Origin: UBA1858 sp965227695
GTDB taxonomy: Bacteria > Pseudomonadota > Gammaproteobacteria > UBA4575
Direction of reading: 5' to 3'
Length of the DNA: 64,000 nt
NCBI GenBank assembly: GCA_965227695.1
Contig: OZ245760.1
Location: forward strand, 1,178,001-1,242,000
Shown piece after piece: positions 35,479 to 44,247 of this stretch. How positions within the stretch are numbered: position 1 is the stretch's first letter; each line of letters begins with the position of its first letter. The position numbers and the translations under genes were made by a program. A model generated the notes under the pieces. The model did no database searches. It saw nothing but the letters and a program-made list of their open reading frames with translations, and was not told where the DNA came from.

Positions 35479-36963
35479 TCACAATCGATGGTAAATATCC
35501 ACATGACGCATGCGATAGCGCATTTCCTCCTCGGTTCGTGCAAACGGCGAGGGGATGGCCATAGGTAATAAATCGCAAGGCTCATACGTCTTCTTTTTCG
35601 CCCAGGTGAGAAACTGTGAAACACTGTCGACCTGATCATCATGCCTGCCTCTGGGAAACACCAGCAGTTCATGCTCGAACGCCTCCAGCCAGAAGGCTTT
35701 CTCCGGGAGAACGATTCGCTCCGATTCCATCAACGCGGTGACCGCCATCAGGCGGGTCTGCTTGTCGTCCTTCGGTTCGAAGCGAAGGATATTCAGATCG
35801 GTACTGTTTCGAAGATCCTGAATCAACGAAGTGCCTGCCGCCTTGTCCTCGATCAGGATCCGGTTCGCATGATGGAGTTTGGCTAAGGCCGATATTTTTT
35901 TCTGCAGTGCCGGATACTCCAGACGTTCCCGATGTACGTGTAATAGATAGAATCGCCTTTCATGAATGAGCCAGGTGGTACACACCGAGTAGTCGTTGTA
36001 GTCCTCGGCCTTGCAGGCCGTATCCCAGCTTTGCACGATGAGATCACTATTCTCCTTGACCGGCTTGTCCTTATAACGTGGAAACCACTTCAGATGAACC
36101 ATGCCGCCGTCGATGGGGACCGGACTTTGCTGATACTGTGCCGCAAAGGGAATGGATCCCAGTTCTTCGCGCAGTCTCTCCAGCACTTCCAGCGATTCGC
36201 GCTCCGGATGCAGGGCTTCACCGGGTTTGCGTTCATGATAGCGGTTGGGTCCTATCGCAATGCGCTCGGGCTCCTCGGCAATGGCCGGAAGATTCAGATG
36301 TACCCATCCGCCTTTTTCGAGCAGTTCTCCGGGGAGATCGTTCTCGTGCAGGCGTTGCTGGATCACGACGATGGGATCCCTCTTCTTGTTGTTCAGGCGC
36401 GAGAGTAATGAGTTATGAAACCATTCATGGCAGTTTTGCAGGGCGACTTCGGAGAATGCATCATCGGCTTTCAGGGGATCATCCACGATGATGAAGTTCC
36501 CGCCCCGACCGGTGAGGGTCCCGCCGACCGAGGTGGCCAATCGACAACCCATTTGTGTGGTCATGAATTCTGCTTCGGTATTTTTTGTCGGATGCAATCT
36601 CGTTCGTCGAAAGACTTTCTGATACCAGCCGGAACTCATAATGGTTCTGCAATCGCGAGCGTGTTTTAAGGAAAGGGGAGAGGCATAACTTGCACACAGG
36701 ATCTGTGCAGTGGGATCATGCCCGAGAAGGTAAGCCGGTAGAGCAACCGAGGTAAGTATTGATTTGAGACTGCGCGGGGGTAGTGTAATGATCAATCGAT
36801 GGATTTCTCCCCGACGCACCTGTTCCAGGTGATACGCAATGACTTCGATGTGCCAGTTGTGCATGAATTTCTCACCGGGGCACAGGGTCTGGAAACAGCG
36901 GTGCACAAATAACACCAGATCATTCCGTAACAGGGCATAGTATTCTCGTTCACTCAGGTTCAT
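35479..36963 (-). CDS. Phage-type terminase large subunit
   Basis: 494 residues from the ATG at 36963, which has GGAGG just upstream and overlaps the previous gene by 14 bp. ATPase part: LIITLPPRSLKS (Walker A-like), NFIIVDDPLK (Walker B) and QQRLHENDLPG. Nuclease part: IVQSWDTACKAED, RILIEDKAAGTSLIQDL and RGRHDDQVDSVSQFL, the three acidic clusters of the RNase H-like domain. All appear intact. It normally packages phage DNA with a portal and small subunit; no portal, capsid or tail gene is present in this window. Confidence 0.92.
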   Translation of the reverse strand: MNLSEREYYALLRNDLVLFVHRCFQTLCPGEKFMHNWHIEVIAYHLEQVRRGEIHRLIITLPPRSLKSILTSVALPAYLLGHDPTAQILCASYASPLSLKHARDCRTIMSSGWYQKVFRRTRLHPTKNTEAEFMTTQMGCRLATSVGGTLTGRGGNFIIVDDPLKADDAFSEVALQNCHEWFHNSLLSRLNNKKRDPIVVIQQRLHENDLPGELLEKGGWVHLNLPAIAEEPERIAIGPNRYHERKPGEALHPERESLEVLERLREELGSIPFAAQYQQSPVPIDGGMVHLKWFPRYKDKPVKENSDLIVQSWDTACKAEDYNDYSVCTTWLIHERRFYLLHVHRERLEYPALQKKISALAKLHHANRILIEDKAAGTSLIQDLRNSTDLNILRFEPKDDKQTRLMAVTALMESERIVLPEKAFWLEAFEHELLVFPRGRHDDQVDSVSQFLTWAKKKTYEPCDLLPMAIPSPFARTEEEMRYRMRHVDIYHRL

Positions 36964-37345
36964 GGGAGCCTCCTTTATTGGATGACGGTTGAAAACGGGA
37001 TTTGACGTGTTCCAGGATTTCCAGATCATCATCAGTGAACCAGTCATCATTTGATTGAGTATCATCTGCATGATCGACTTCGGTCTTGAGACCCAACAGC
37101 GTTTGTGCGGCACGCACGTTGCCCTGGCTCGCTTTCGCAAGCAGGGATTTGATTAGGGCGCGTTGCTTGGTAACCACTTTGGTTTGCCCACCTTCGGTGA
37201 TCTGCACGAACTCCTCGAGTTCTTCCCGTATGTCGTGGGCAATGTTCTTGACCTTTTTGGGCCGACCGTTGGGATTGCCGGACTGGCCTTTCTTGAACTG
37301 GGTGTCTTTGGGTGGTTTACCAAATCCGACTTTGTAGTCGTTCAT
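36950..37345 (-). CDS. DUF5681 protein, probable small terminase subunit
   Basis: 131 residues. Begins with the DUF5681 signature VGFGKPPKDTQFKKGQSGNPNGRPKK, then a helical region (HDIREELEEFVQI; QRALIKSLLAKASQGNVRAAQTLL) and an acidic tail. Proteins of this type are commonly encoded directly before large terminases and are taken to be their small subunit. The ATG shares one base with the stop of the methyltransferase gene and is preceded by AGGAGAG. Confidence 0.85.
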   Translation of the reverse strand: MNDYKVGFGKPPKDTQFKKGQSGNPNGRPKKVKNIAHDIREELEEFVQITEGGQTKVVTKQRALIKSLLAKASQGNVRAAQTLLGLKTEVDHADDTQSNDDWFTDDDLEILEHVKSRFQPSSNKGGSHEPE

Positions 37346-38697
37346 CAGTGATCTCTCCTTTCTTCCAGGCGATCGGTACAGAGCTGGGAGTAGGTCATAC
37401 CTGTTGATACATGAACAGGTTCTGTCCCAGTGGCCTCCAAAAACCGCTGCAGGATGACGTCGACGTACCCTGGATCGATCTCAACTCCAAAACAGCGCCG
37501 ACGCGTGCGTTCCGCAGCCATCAGCGTACTGCCGGAACCTAGAAAACCATCGATGACGATGTCATTGGGTTTTGTGCAATCCAGCAGGATATCCTTGAGT
37601 AGAGCGACGGGCTTGACGGTCGGATGCATGGCCAATTCGGACTCCCGGTTCTTGCCAAAGGAAGACAAGCCCGGGCAATCCCAGACATTACATCGGTCCC
37701 GACCAAACTTGCCTAATTGCACATTGTTCAAGTGTGGTGCTCTGCCGTGTTTGAACACGCCAATCAGCTCGTGTTTGGATCTATAGAAGCTCCCCATCCC
37801 ACCGTTGGACTTATTCCACACGCATAGGTTGATCATCTCCGTAAACAAACCATCCGTTGCGGCAAACAACTCACGTAGATGTCTCCAGTCCATGAATACA
37901 TAGAATAGGGAGCCATCTTGGGTCACTCGTTTCAGGTTGAGCAGGCTCAGTGAAAGGAATTGTCTAAATTCATCAACACTCATTTCGCCGCTGGCCATCA
38001 TGAAATCGTCATGACCACCCGTGCCACGAGCATTGCCAGGTATCGAGACATTGTATGGGGGATCCGTGATGCAAACGGAGGCCCTGGAGTTCTTCATCAA
38101 ACGACGCAGGAAGACTGCATCACGACAGTCGCCACAGCCCACTCGATGTGGCCCGAGATGAAACACATCTCCGGTCTGTGAAACTGGACGCCTGGAAGGA
38201 GTAGGGAGATAGTCCAGGTTATCGTCTCGTGAGACTTCAGTGGGGTGATGCAAGTGCGTATCGATCTCGATGGCATCAAAGCCCAGCGTATCAAAGTCGT
38301 AATTGACATCCAGGTTTTGAAGAAAGGCTAGTTCAACCGTCAGTAACGAGGAGTCCCATTCGGCATTTTCGGCCAGTTTGTTATCGGCGATGCGATATGC
38401 GCGAACTTGTGCCTCACTCAGATGATTGACCTGTATGCAGGGTACCGTATTCAATTTTAGTTCACATGCGGCTTGCCATCGCCCGTGTCCTGCGACGATC
38501 CGATGATGTTCGTCGATGACGATGGGATTGATAAATCCAAAATTCTCGATACTTTTGCGTAAGGATCGGATCTGCGAATCTGGATGTTGTTTGGGATTAT
38601 TCTCATATCCGATCAGATCGCTTGTGGCCAGGTAGCTGATCTTTACTTTTGCGTTGTCTTTCACTGTGCGTGCTCCTGTGAATTGGATGGCACGCAT
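37345..38697 (-). CDS. ParB-like/DNA methyltransferase fusion
   Basis: 450 residues. The N-terminal ParB/Srx-like domain (residues about 15-110) has YENNPKQHPDSQIRSLRKSIENFGFINPIVID, VAGHGRWQAACEL and RAYRIADNKLAE. The C-terminal methyltransferase is of beta class, with motif IV DPPYNVS before motif I FLGSGSTLMAAE, and AMHPTVKP between. Such fusions are frequent in phages and methylate adenine N6 or cytosine N4; the target is unknown. No restriction gene is near, so it is an orphan. First gene of the minus-strand unit leading to the terminase genes. Confidence 0.92.
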   Translation of the reverse strand: MRAIQFTGARTVKDNAKVKISYLATSDLIGYENNPKQHPDSQIRSLRKSIENFGFINPIVIDEHHRIVAGHGRWQAACELKLNTVPCIQVNHLSEAQVRAYRIADNKLAENAEWDSSLLTVELAFLQNLDVNYDFDTLGFDAIEIDTHLHHPTEVSRDDNLDYLPTPSRRPVSQTGDVFHLGPHRVGCGDCRDAVFLRRLMKNSRASVCITDPPYNVSIPGNARGTGGHDDFMMASGEMSVDEFRQFLSLSLLNLKRVTQDGSLFYVFMDWRHLRELFAATDGLFTEMINLCVWNKSNGGMGSFYRSKHELIGVFKHGRAPHLNNVQLGKFGRDRCNVWDCPGLSSFGKNRESELAMHPTVKPVALLKDILLDCTKPNDIVIDGFLGSGSTLMAAERTRRRCFGVEIDPGYVDVILQRFLEATGTEPVHVSTGMTYSQLCTDRLEERRDH

Positions 38698-38706
38698 TAT
38701 TTCACG

Positions 38707-38776
38707 ATGTAACGCAATATAATTGACTTATACGTTACATTTATCTATGATCTTTAGTATGGCTTTAACGTTACAT
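38707..38776. promoter_or_regulatory. Divergent control region with three CGTTACAT elements
   Basis: ATGTAACG at 38707-38714 and CGTTACAT at 38733-38740 are an exact inverted pair; a third CGTTACAT lies at 38769-38776 inside the next gene. A sigma-70-like promoter TTGACT (38723-38728), 17-bp spacer, TATGAT (38746-38751) surrounds the middle element. The layout suits an autoregulated operator used by the zinc-finger protein encoded to the right. Confidence 0.6.
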
Positions 38777-39328
38777 CCGGAAGAGAGGGACGTCATTGAG
38801 GCCGTTCTGTGGTTCGCCAATCTGCGTCGCATTACATCGACTCATCAGATCGAAGTTCGATTGAGCGGGCTATCATACGTCAAGGGATATTTCATGGTCA
38901 TTGAACCCCATGAGGTGGATGCGTATCGACACGACCAGGCAGAGCTTCGAGAATGGCTTGAGGACATCATCAGTAGCGAAGCGGGACGGAATAGGGTCAA
39001 AAAGAAAGTTTCAGAGCGCATGAATAATGTGAGTGAGGCGAAATTGCTATTCGAGAATGGTAGCTTTGGCTATCGATTCGTTTTGCATGGTGTCCAAGCC
39101 GTATGTGCCTTGGGGTTGGCCCTGATCCTTGACAAGAAGCGAGGACTATCCAATCGGTTGAAAAGATGCGGCAATCCGGACTGTCTACGATTCAATCTGG
39201 ATTTCGAGCCAAAGGGAAGGCCCAGGAGATTTTGTAATGATAGTTGCAAGAGAGCCTTCGATAACGTCGATGCAGTCGAACGGGTTCGTCGCCATAGGGG
39301 GAAGATTAAGAAACTAAAAAGGGACTGA
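38759..39328 (+). CDS. CGNR-type zinc-finger regulator
   Basis: 189 residues from ATG 38759; another ATG at 38747 is possible. Neither has a ribosome binding site. With the promoter at 38723-38751, transcription would start at about 38758, so a leaderless message is plausible. The C-terminus has CGNPDCLRFNLDFEPKGR followed by RRFCNDSCKRAFDN: four cysteines spaced as in CGNR zinc fingers, then a basic helix with RVRRHRGKIKKLKRD. The N-terminal 120 residues are helical without a known motif. Divergent from the methyltransferase/terminase unit, which it may control. Confidence 0.65.
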   Translation: MALTLHPEERDVIEAVLWFANLRRITSTHQIEVRLSGLSYVKGYFMVIEPHEVDAYRHDQAELREWLEDIISSEAGRNRVKKKVSERMNNVSEAKLLFENGSFGYRFVLHGVQAVCALGLALILDKKRGLSNRLKRCGNPDCLRFNLDFEPKGRPRRFCNDSCKRAFDNVDAVERVRRHRGKIKKLKRD

Positions 39329-39654
39329 CAAGGAGCTGTATGCATTCATCAACCAAGTTGGTTAAAAGGTTTAATGGGTCCTGAGCCAGGAGAAGAAATT
39401 GAACTAAATTTCTAGGAACCGATAAGAAGGAAGCTTCAGTCCTTAATACCGATGAAATTATCTTATTAATTATGGACCAAGCTTAGGGGCTAAGACATTT
39501 TTGCTAATTAGATATGCGGTGCATTGTAAATCGAAGCGAAACAAGCTCGTTATCTGTAAACTCCTACTAATTTAGAGAAAACTAAACAATAGAGCTTTTA
39601 CCAAGGATTAAACTTAAATCTTATTAGGTTTCCAGTTTTGCGCTAGAATAAAAC
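39329..39654. other. Intergenic region, 326 bp, right edge of the accessory segment
   Basis: AT-rich, no gene seen. AAGGA/TCCTT with an 8-base loop near 39430 is a weak hairpin. No tRNA fragment or repeat of the tRNA-Ser end was found, so the right boundary of the accessory segment is not proven. Confidence 0.4.
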
Positions 39655-40467
39655 ATGGGTATAAGAATCATTTTATTCTTTTTGGCTACTTCAACGACAG
39701 CCTGTGCTGATATCGACAAGTTTAATCTGTATTACTCCGAAATATTGTCGCGTTATTGGCATTCTTCCCAAGAAATCAATGGCATTAGTACCACTGTTTT
39801 AGATTATGCTTCAATAAAAAATAATATTTCTGCAAAGATTTCTTTACTGGATAAAGCGGCACAAGCCATGGAAGATATCAATATTGAGGGATTTGGTAAT
39901 GAAAAAGAAGAGAAAGCATTTTGGATAAATGCTTATAACTTTGCTGCGATAAAGCTGGTCGTCGATTACTACCCAGTAGATTCTATTCGAAGTTTGCGAA
40001 TTAGCATCATGAAATACCCATGGTCTAAAGGTGCAATTACGATAGGCAGGCGCTCTTTTTCTTTGAAAGAAATCGAAAAAGATATTCTATTAGAGAAATT
40101 TAATGATCCTAGAATCGTATTTGCTGTGAGCTGTGCTGCGGTCAGTTGCCCCGATCGAATAAATGTACCATTCTCTGGAGAAATATTGGATCAACAGATT
40201 GATGATATGATATTTAATTTTTTTAAGAATCAATCAAAAGGGATGCGCTATGATAAAGCGCAGAATTTGCTAGTGTTATCATCGATTTTAAAGAAAGACA
40301 TAGAGTTGTTAGGAAATAGCGAAGAGGGTGTTATTGATTTTGTTTCTCAATACTTGAGTGCTGATTTGTCAAGGGAAATAAGAAGGAAGCCGATTCGAAT
40401 TGATTATTTTGTTCATGACTGGACGTTAAATGATTTGTCTCAAGTTCGTGTCTCCCGTCAGCAGTAA
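39655..40467 (+). CDS. Secreted DUF547 protein
   Basis: 270 residues with a signal peptide ending near TTACA-DID. Family motifs: LDYASIKNN, EEKAFWINAYNFAAIKLVVDYYP, KYPWSKGAITIGRRSFSLKEIEKDIL, and DPRIVFAVSCAAVSCPDRI with the conserved cysteines of DUF547. Periplasmic or lipid-anchored members are widespread; biochemical function is not established. It stands alone, 150 bp before the permease gene. Confidence 0.88.
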   Translation: MGIRIILFFLATSTTACADIDKFNLYYSEILSRYWHSSQEINGISTTVLDYASIKNNISAKISLLDKAAQAMEDINIEGFGNEKEEKAFWINAYNFAAIKLVVDYYPVDSIRSLRISIMKYPWSKGAITIGRRSFSLKEIEKDILLEKFNDPRIVFAVSCAAVSCPDRINVPFSGEILDQQIDDMIFNFFKNQSKGMRYDKAQNLLVLSSILKKDIELLGNSEEGVIDFVSQYLSADLSREIRRKPIRIDYFVHDWTLNDLSQVRVSRQQ

Positions 40468-40621
40468 GTGAATAACGAGACTAATTTGCTAAGAGACGAT
40501 TATAGTTCATCGTTAACCCTTTTCTTTAGTCGTAAGTCTGACAGATTTTATTTGCTTGTGGATCAGCTCCATGGGAGTTCCTCAGTTAAATAGGACTTCA
40601 TGATATGTATAATACTTCATT

Positions 40622-41947
40622 ATGAAACACTCAAGTGACTCCAGATCTGCAGCATATAAGGAAAATAGCCTATCGTTAATGGGCGCTGTCGCAATGGGCA
40701 CAGCGGTGATCATTGGTGCTGGCATATTTGCATTAACAGGACAAATTGCAGAGTTAGCAGGCCCATTATTCCCCTGGGCTTTTCTTATAGCGGCTGTTGT
40801 TACCTCTTTTAGTGCGTATTCCTATGTCAAATTGGCCCATGCCTACCCGTCAGCAGGGGGTATTGCCATGTTTTTGGAAAAGGCTTACGGAAAAGGCGTC
40901 GTCACTGCCGTGTGTGCGTTGTTAATGTATTTCTCTATGGTAATCAACGAGAGTCTCGTGGCGCGTACTTTTGGCACCTATACACTGCAACTTTTTGACA
41001 TTGAAAAAAATAGCATACTTGTCCCTGTTCTAGGCGTTGCGCTTTTGCTGTTTGCATTTGTTATTAATATTTCAGGCAACCGCATGATAGGTACTTTCTC
41101 TTTGATCATGTCTGTGATCAAGATTGGTGGCATAGCCCTTTTTGGTTTGGTGGGATTGTGGTTGTCCGGATTGTCGTTTGAAGCGATTCATCTGCCTTCA
41201 TCTGCGCAACATACAGGCGGGTTTTTGGCGGCTGTAGCATTGGCTATACTGGCTTATAAAGGCTTTACAACGATTACGAACAGTGGAAGTGAAATCGTAG
41301 ATCCTCATCGCAATGTAGGACGCGCGATCATTTATTCCATTGTCATTTGTGTTTTTGTATATTTTATCGTTGCTTTAGCGGTGGCTGGTAATCTTTCATT
41401 GCCGGAGATCATAAAAGCCAGAGATTATGCATTGGCGCAGGCTGCGAGACCTGTATTTGGCGATATTGGACTTTGGTTTACTGTTGTATTGGCAATCATC
41501 GCTACCATATCTGGAGTCATTGCCAGTGTGTTTGCCGTATCACGCATGCTTGCCATGTTGACCGAGATGAAACTTGTGCCCCATAGCCACTTTGGTATGC
41601 CCGGCGACATTCAAAAACACACACTGGTTTACACAATTGTGTTGGCTATGGCACTTACCATATTTTTTGATTTAAGCAGAATCGCCTCCCTTGGAGCAAT
41701 CTTCTACATCGTGATGGACATTGCAGTACACTGGGGTATTTTCTACCATTTACGCAACAAAATCGAAGTCAATTCCTTCATACTGATTGCTGCCATTGTA
41801 ATGGATGCGGTAGTTCTCGCTGCATTCATCGGTATCAAGATTCAAACGGATATTTTAGTGATCTATGTGGCGATCCTATCGTTCGTGCTTATAGTGCTCG
41901 GGGAACGATTGTTCTTGAGACCGATGAGACAGCGGACAAACCAATAA
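40622..41947 (+). CDS. APC-superfamily amino acid permease
   Basis: 441 residues, twelve hydrophobic segments. The start SLMGAVAMGTAVIIGAGIFALTGQIAELAGP carries the GxGIF substrate-binding element of APC transporters, and YPSAGGIAMFLEKAYG the second conserved loop. AYKGFTTITNSGSEIVDPHRNVGRAI matches the region before helix 7. Likely an amino acid or polyamine proton symporter or exchanger in the inner membrane; the substrate cannot be read. Confidence 0.88.
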   Translation: MKHSSDSRSAAYKENSLSLMGAVAMGTAVIIGAGIFALTGQIAELAGPLFPWAFLIAAVVTSFSAYSYVKLAHAYPSAGGIAMFLEKAYGKGVVTAVCALLMYFSMVINESLVARTFGTYTLQLFDIEKNSILVPVLGVALLLFAFVINISGNRMIGTFSLIMSVIKIGGIALFGLVGLWLSGLSFEAIHLPSSAQHTGGFLAAVALAILAYKGFTTITNSGSEIVDPHRNVGRAIIYSIVICVFVYFIVALAVAGNLSLPEIIKARDYALAQAARPVFGDIGLWFTVVLAIIATISGVIASVFAVSRMLAMLTEMKLVPHSHFGMPGDIQKHTLVYTIVLAMALTIFFDLSRIASLGAIFYIVMDIAVHWGIFYHLRNKIEVNSFILIAAIVMDAVVLAAFIGIKIQTDILVIYVAILSFVLIVLGERLFLRPMRQRTNQ

Positions 41948-41971
41948 GTAACCAACTCATAACTTACATCA

Positions 41972-42052
41972 TTACGCGAATGGAGGACGAACCGGTTTGC
42001 CAAAATCGGGATCTGTGCTAATGCACGAAGCCGCTATATTTTGGCGCATCTG
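41972..42052 (-). pseudogene. Relic of a second multicopper oxidase C-terminus
   Basis: On the minus strand, 42052 to 41972 reads ...IAASCISTDPDFGKPVRPPFA and then stop. The intact multicopper oxidase encoded at 42919-44232 ends RVASRISTDPNFGNPVRKRTV. The shared ISTDP-FG-PVR and the position of the stop show common origin. Upstream homology is not seen beyond about 42050. The match is also clear at DNA level (GTGCTAATGC shared). Confidence 0.75.
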
Positions 42053-42246
42053 ATACAGAAAACACTTGCGGGGCTGATAATCTCAAGTCCTTCCAGACTT
42101 TCATGGGTCGAAAAACGGGAAGTAGTTGAATGTGTTAGGGCGGTGACAGAGAATTTTCGGTGAAGGTCACCACTACTTGACTTTTAGCCATAAAGCAAGC
42201 TAAGTACATAGCTTGCGCAAAAGTAAAATTACAACCAACTACAATT

Positions 42247-42708
42247 ATGCAGTTCATAACTAAGGAAAGTGTTTGGCTACGGGTACTACGACGCTATCTA
42301 CTATTCGTCCTGATAACAAACCTGTTTTGGGAGTTTGCACATTTCCCTCTTTATACGCTATGGGACGAGGGCACTGCATCCGAAATCATATTCGCCGCAT
42401 TGCACTGTACGGGTGGGGATGTGATGATTGCAATGGCATCATTGGTGATTGCGCTTTTATTTTATGGAGATGATTGGCCGCAAAAGTTCACCAAGTATTG
42501 GTATATTGCGATACTGGTAATATCTCTCGGCCTTGGTTATACGATATTTAGCGAATGGCTTAATATTGTAGTGCGCAAGTCATGGGAGTACTCTGAATTA
42601 ATGCCAATTATCCCGGTTCTAGATGTAGGGCTATCTCCATTTTTACAATGGGTTATTATTCCCGTTTTCGGGTTCTGGTATGCACAGCGTTTCATACAAT
42701 ACACTTAG
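42247..42708 (+). CDS. Hypothetical membrane protein (153 aa)
   Basis: Four probable membrane segments: LRRYLLFVLITNLFWEFAHF, GGDVMIAMASLVIALLFYG, WYIAILVISLGLGYTIFSEW and SPFLQWVIIPVFGFWYA. Conserved-looking polar residues inside them (WEFAH, ALHCTGGD, EW) could bind a metal or lipid. No family assigned. It lies between a multicopper oxidase relic and the intact oxidase, so it may belong to the metal-resistance island. Confidence 0.65.
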   Translation: MQFITKESVWLRVLRRYLLFVLITNLFWEFAHFPLYTLWDEGTASEIIFAALHCTGGDVMIAMASLVIALLFYGDDWPQKFTKYWYIAILVISLGLGYTIFSEWLNIVVRKSWEYSELMPIIPVLDVGLSPFLQWVIIPVFGFWYAQRFIQYT

Positions 42709-42774
42709 TTGGCGTCGTCTATAATTGATCATAAGCCGGCCTTAACTGCAGGAATCCTCAAACTATTTTACTGG

Positions 42775-42796
42775 GAGATCCATTACGGTGGGTCTC
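42775..42796 (+). terminator. Possible terminator after the 153-aa membrane protein
   Basis: GAGATCC pairs with GGGTCTC (one T-G pair) around an 8-base loop, followed by TTGTTCT. Placed about 65 bp after the stop codon. Moderate strength. Confidence 0.4.
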
Positions 42797-42918
42797 TTGT
42801 TCTCATATGAATCGCTCCGAATAATATATTCATACAATATTAGATTGTGTGTATTCAAACTACGAGACTGTGCTCTAATTTGTTATCAGATGCTTAGGTT
42901 TGTACATTCGGCCAGCAT

Positions 42919-44232
42919 TTACACAGTACGCTTTCTGACGGGGTTCCCAAAGTTTGGGTCCGTGCTAATGCGAGAAGCAACCCTGTTTTTGGGGGAGTCA
43001 TACCAGCCTGGATCGCGATAGTCACCACGTGCCAGACTGTCCCGTACTTTCACGGTGGTAAACATCCCGCCCATTTCGATGTTCCCATATGGGCCTTTTC
43101 CGGTCATCATCGGAAGTGTGTTTCGAGGTCCGTTGTAATGTCCCATCTCGACGTGTTCCTGATGCTCGGCCATTCCATACTGCCCCATGGGAGTAAAGCC
43201 CGGTAACATACGCTGAATCTTTTCGCTGATGCCCGATTGATCGACGCCCAAGGCGTTAGGAATGTCGTGACCCATGGCATTCATCGTATGATGGGACATG
43301 TGACAATGAAAAGCCCAGTCGCCCGGTACGGCAACGAATTCGATATCCCGTGTTTGTCCTACCCCAATGATTTCGGTCGTTTCACTGCGCCATTGGGACT
43401 TGGGCCAACGGCCACCGTCGGATCCAGTGACCTGATACTGTACACCGTGCATATGCAGAGGATGATTCCACATCGACAAGTTCCCCATACGAACTCGGAC
43501 CCTTTCACCGGTGCGTGCCACGATAGGATCAATGGCTGGAAAGACCTTGCTGTTGAAAGTCCATAAATCAAACTCCACCATGATCGCTGGATCAGGCCGG
43601 TAGGTGCCCGGATGAAGTGCCCAGTTGTGTAGCAGGAAACAGTAGTCTCGATCAACAGGAGCGGTATCTCCGCGTTTGGGGTGAATGATAAACATGCCCA
43701 TCATGCCCACCGCCATTTGGACCATTTCATCAGCATGCGGGTGGTACATGTGTGTGCCGTGCTGACGTAACGTAAATTCATACGCATATGTCTCACCGGG
43801 CTTGATGTGAGGTTGACTCAGGCCACCTACTCCGTCCATCCCGGAAGGAAGGATCATCCCATGCCAGTGTATTGTGGTGTGCTCTTTTAATCGGTTGGTG
43901 ACCAGAATACGAACCCGGTCACCTTCCACGGCTTCGATAACAGGGCCTGGAGTTGTGCCGTTATAGCCCCAACATTTAGCGACACAACCGGGGGCAAATT
44001 CATGGTCGACTTCTTCGGCTACCAAATGAAATTCTTTCACACCATCTTTCATGATGTGGGGCAGAGTCCAGCCATTTAATGGTTTGACGGGCAAGTAGCT
44101 TGTTTTTCCTTTCTTTGCAGTTGGATTGGATTGGTTCGTGGCCTTATTGGTCTCAGCCGCGATATTTGAAGAAAGCGCTGCGCTCATGGCGCCGAGGCCG
44201 GTATAGGTTAAAAATTCTCGTCGTGAGGTCAT
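42919..44232 (-). CDS. Multicopper oxidase (Tat-exported, copper resistance)
   Basis: 437 residues. Twin-arginine signal SRREFLTYTG. Copper ligands in order: TIHWHGMILP, HGTHMYHPHADEM, WNHPLHMHGVQYQ and FHCHMSHHTMNAMGH, which supply the type 1, 2 and 3 copper sites. After the last site a Met-rich part follows (MLPGFTPMGQYGMAEHQ; MMTGKG; MGGMF), as in Cu(I)-oxidising enzymes. It should oxidise Cu(I) to less toxic Cu(II) in the periplasm. Third gene of a minus-strand unit with cytochrome c and a TolC-like lipoprotein (15 bp from the latter). Cytochrome c may supply or take electrons; this is inferred. Confidence 0.92.
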   Translation of the reverse strand: MTSRREFLTYTGLGAMSAALSSNIAAETNKATNQSNPTAKKGKTSYLPVKPLNGWTLPHIMKDGVKEFHLVAEEVDHEFAPGCVAKCWGYNGTTPGPVIEAVEGDRVRILVTNRLKEHTTIHWHGMILPSGMDGVGGLSQPHIKPGETYAYEFTLRQHGTHMYHPHADEMVQMAVGMMGMFIIHPKRGDTAPVDRDYCFLLHNWALHPGTYRPDPAIMVEFDLWTFNSKVFPAIDPIVARTGERVRVRMGNLSMWNHPLHMHGVQYQVTGSDGGRWPKSQWRSETTEIIGVGQTRDIEFVAVPGDWAFHCHMSHHTMNAMGHDIPNALGVDQSGISEKIQRMLPGFTPMGQYGMAEHQEHVEMGHYNGPRNTLPMMTGKGPYGNIEMGGMFTTVKVRDSLARGDYRDPGWYDSPKNRVASRISTDPNFGNPVRKRTV

Positions 44233-44247
44233 GACTTCATCTCCGTT

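Noticed and set aside
42788..43021. 77-codon plus-strand frame near the oxidase 3' end
   Set aside because: Overlaps a possible terminator and runs antisense into the multicopper oxidase gene; no coding features.
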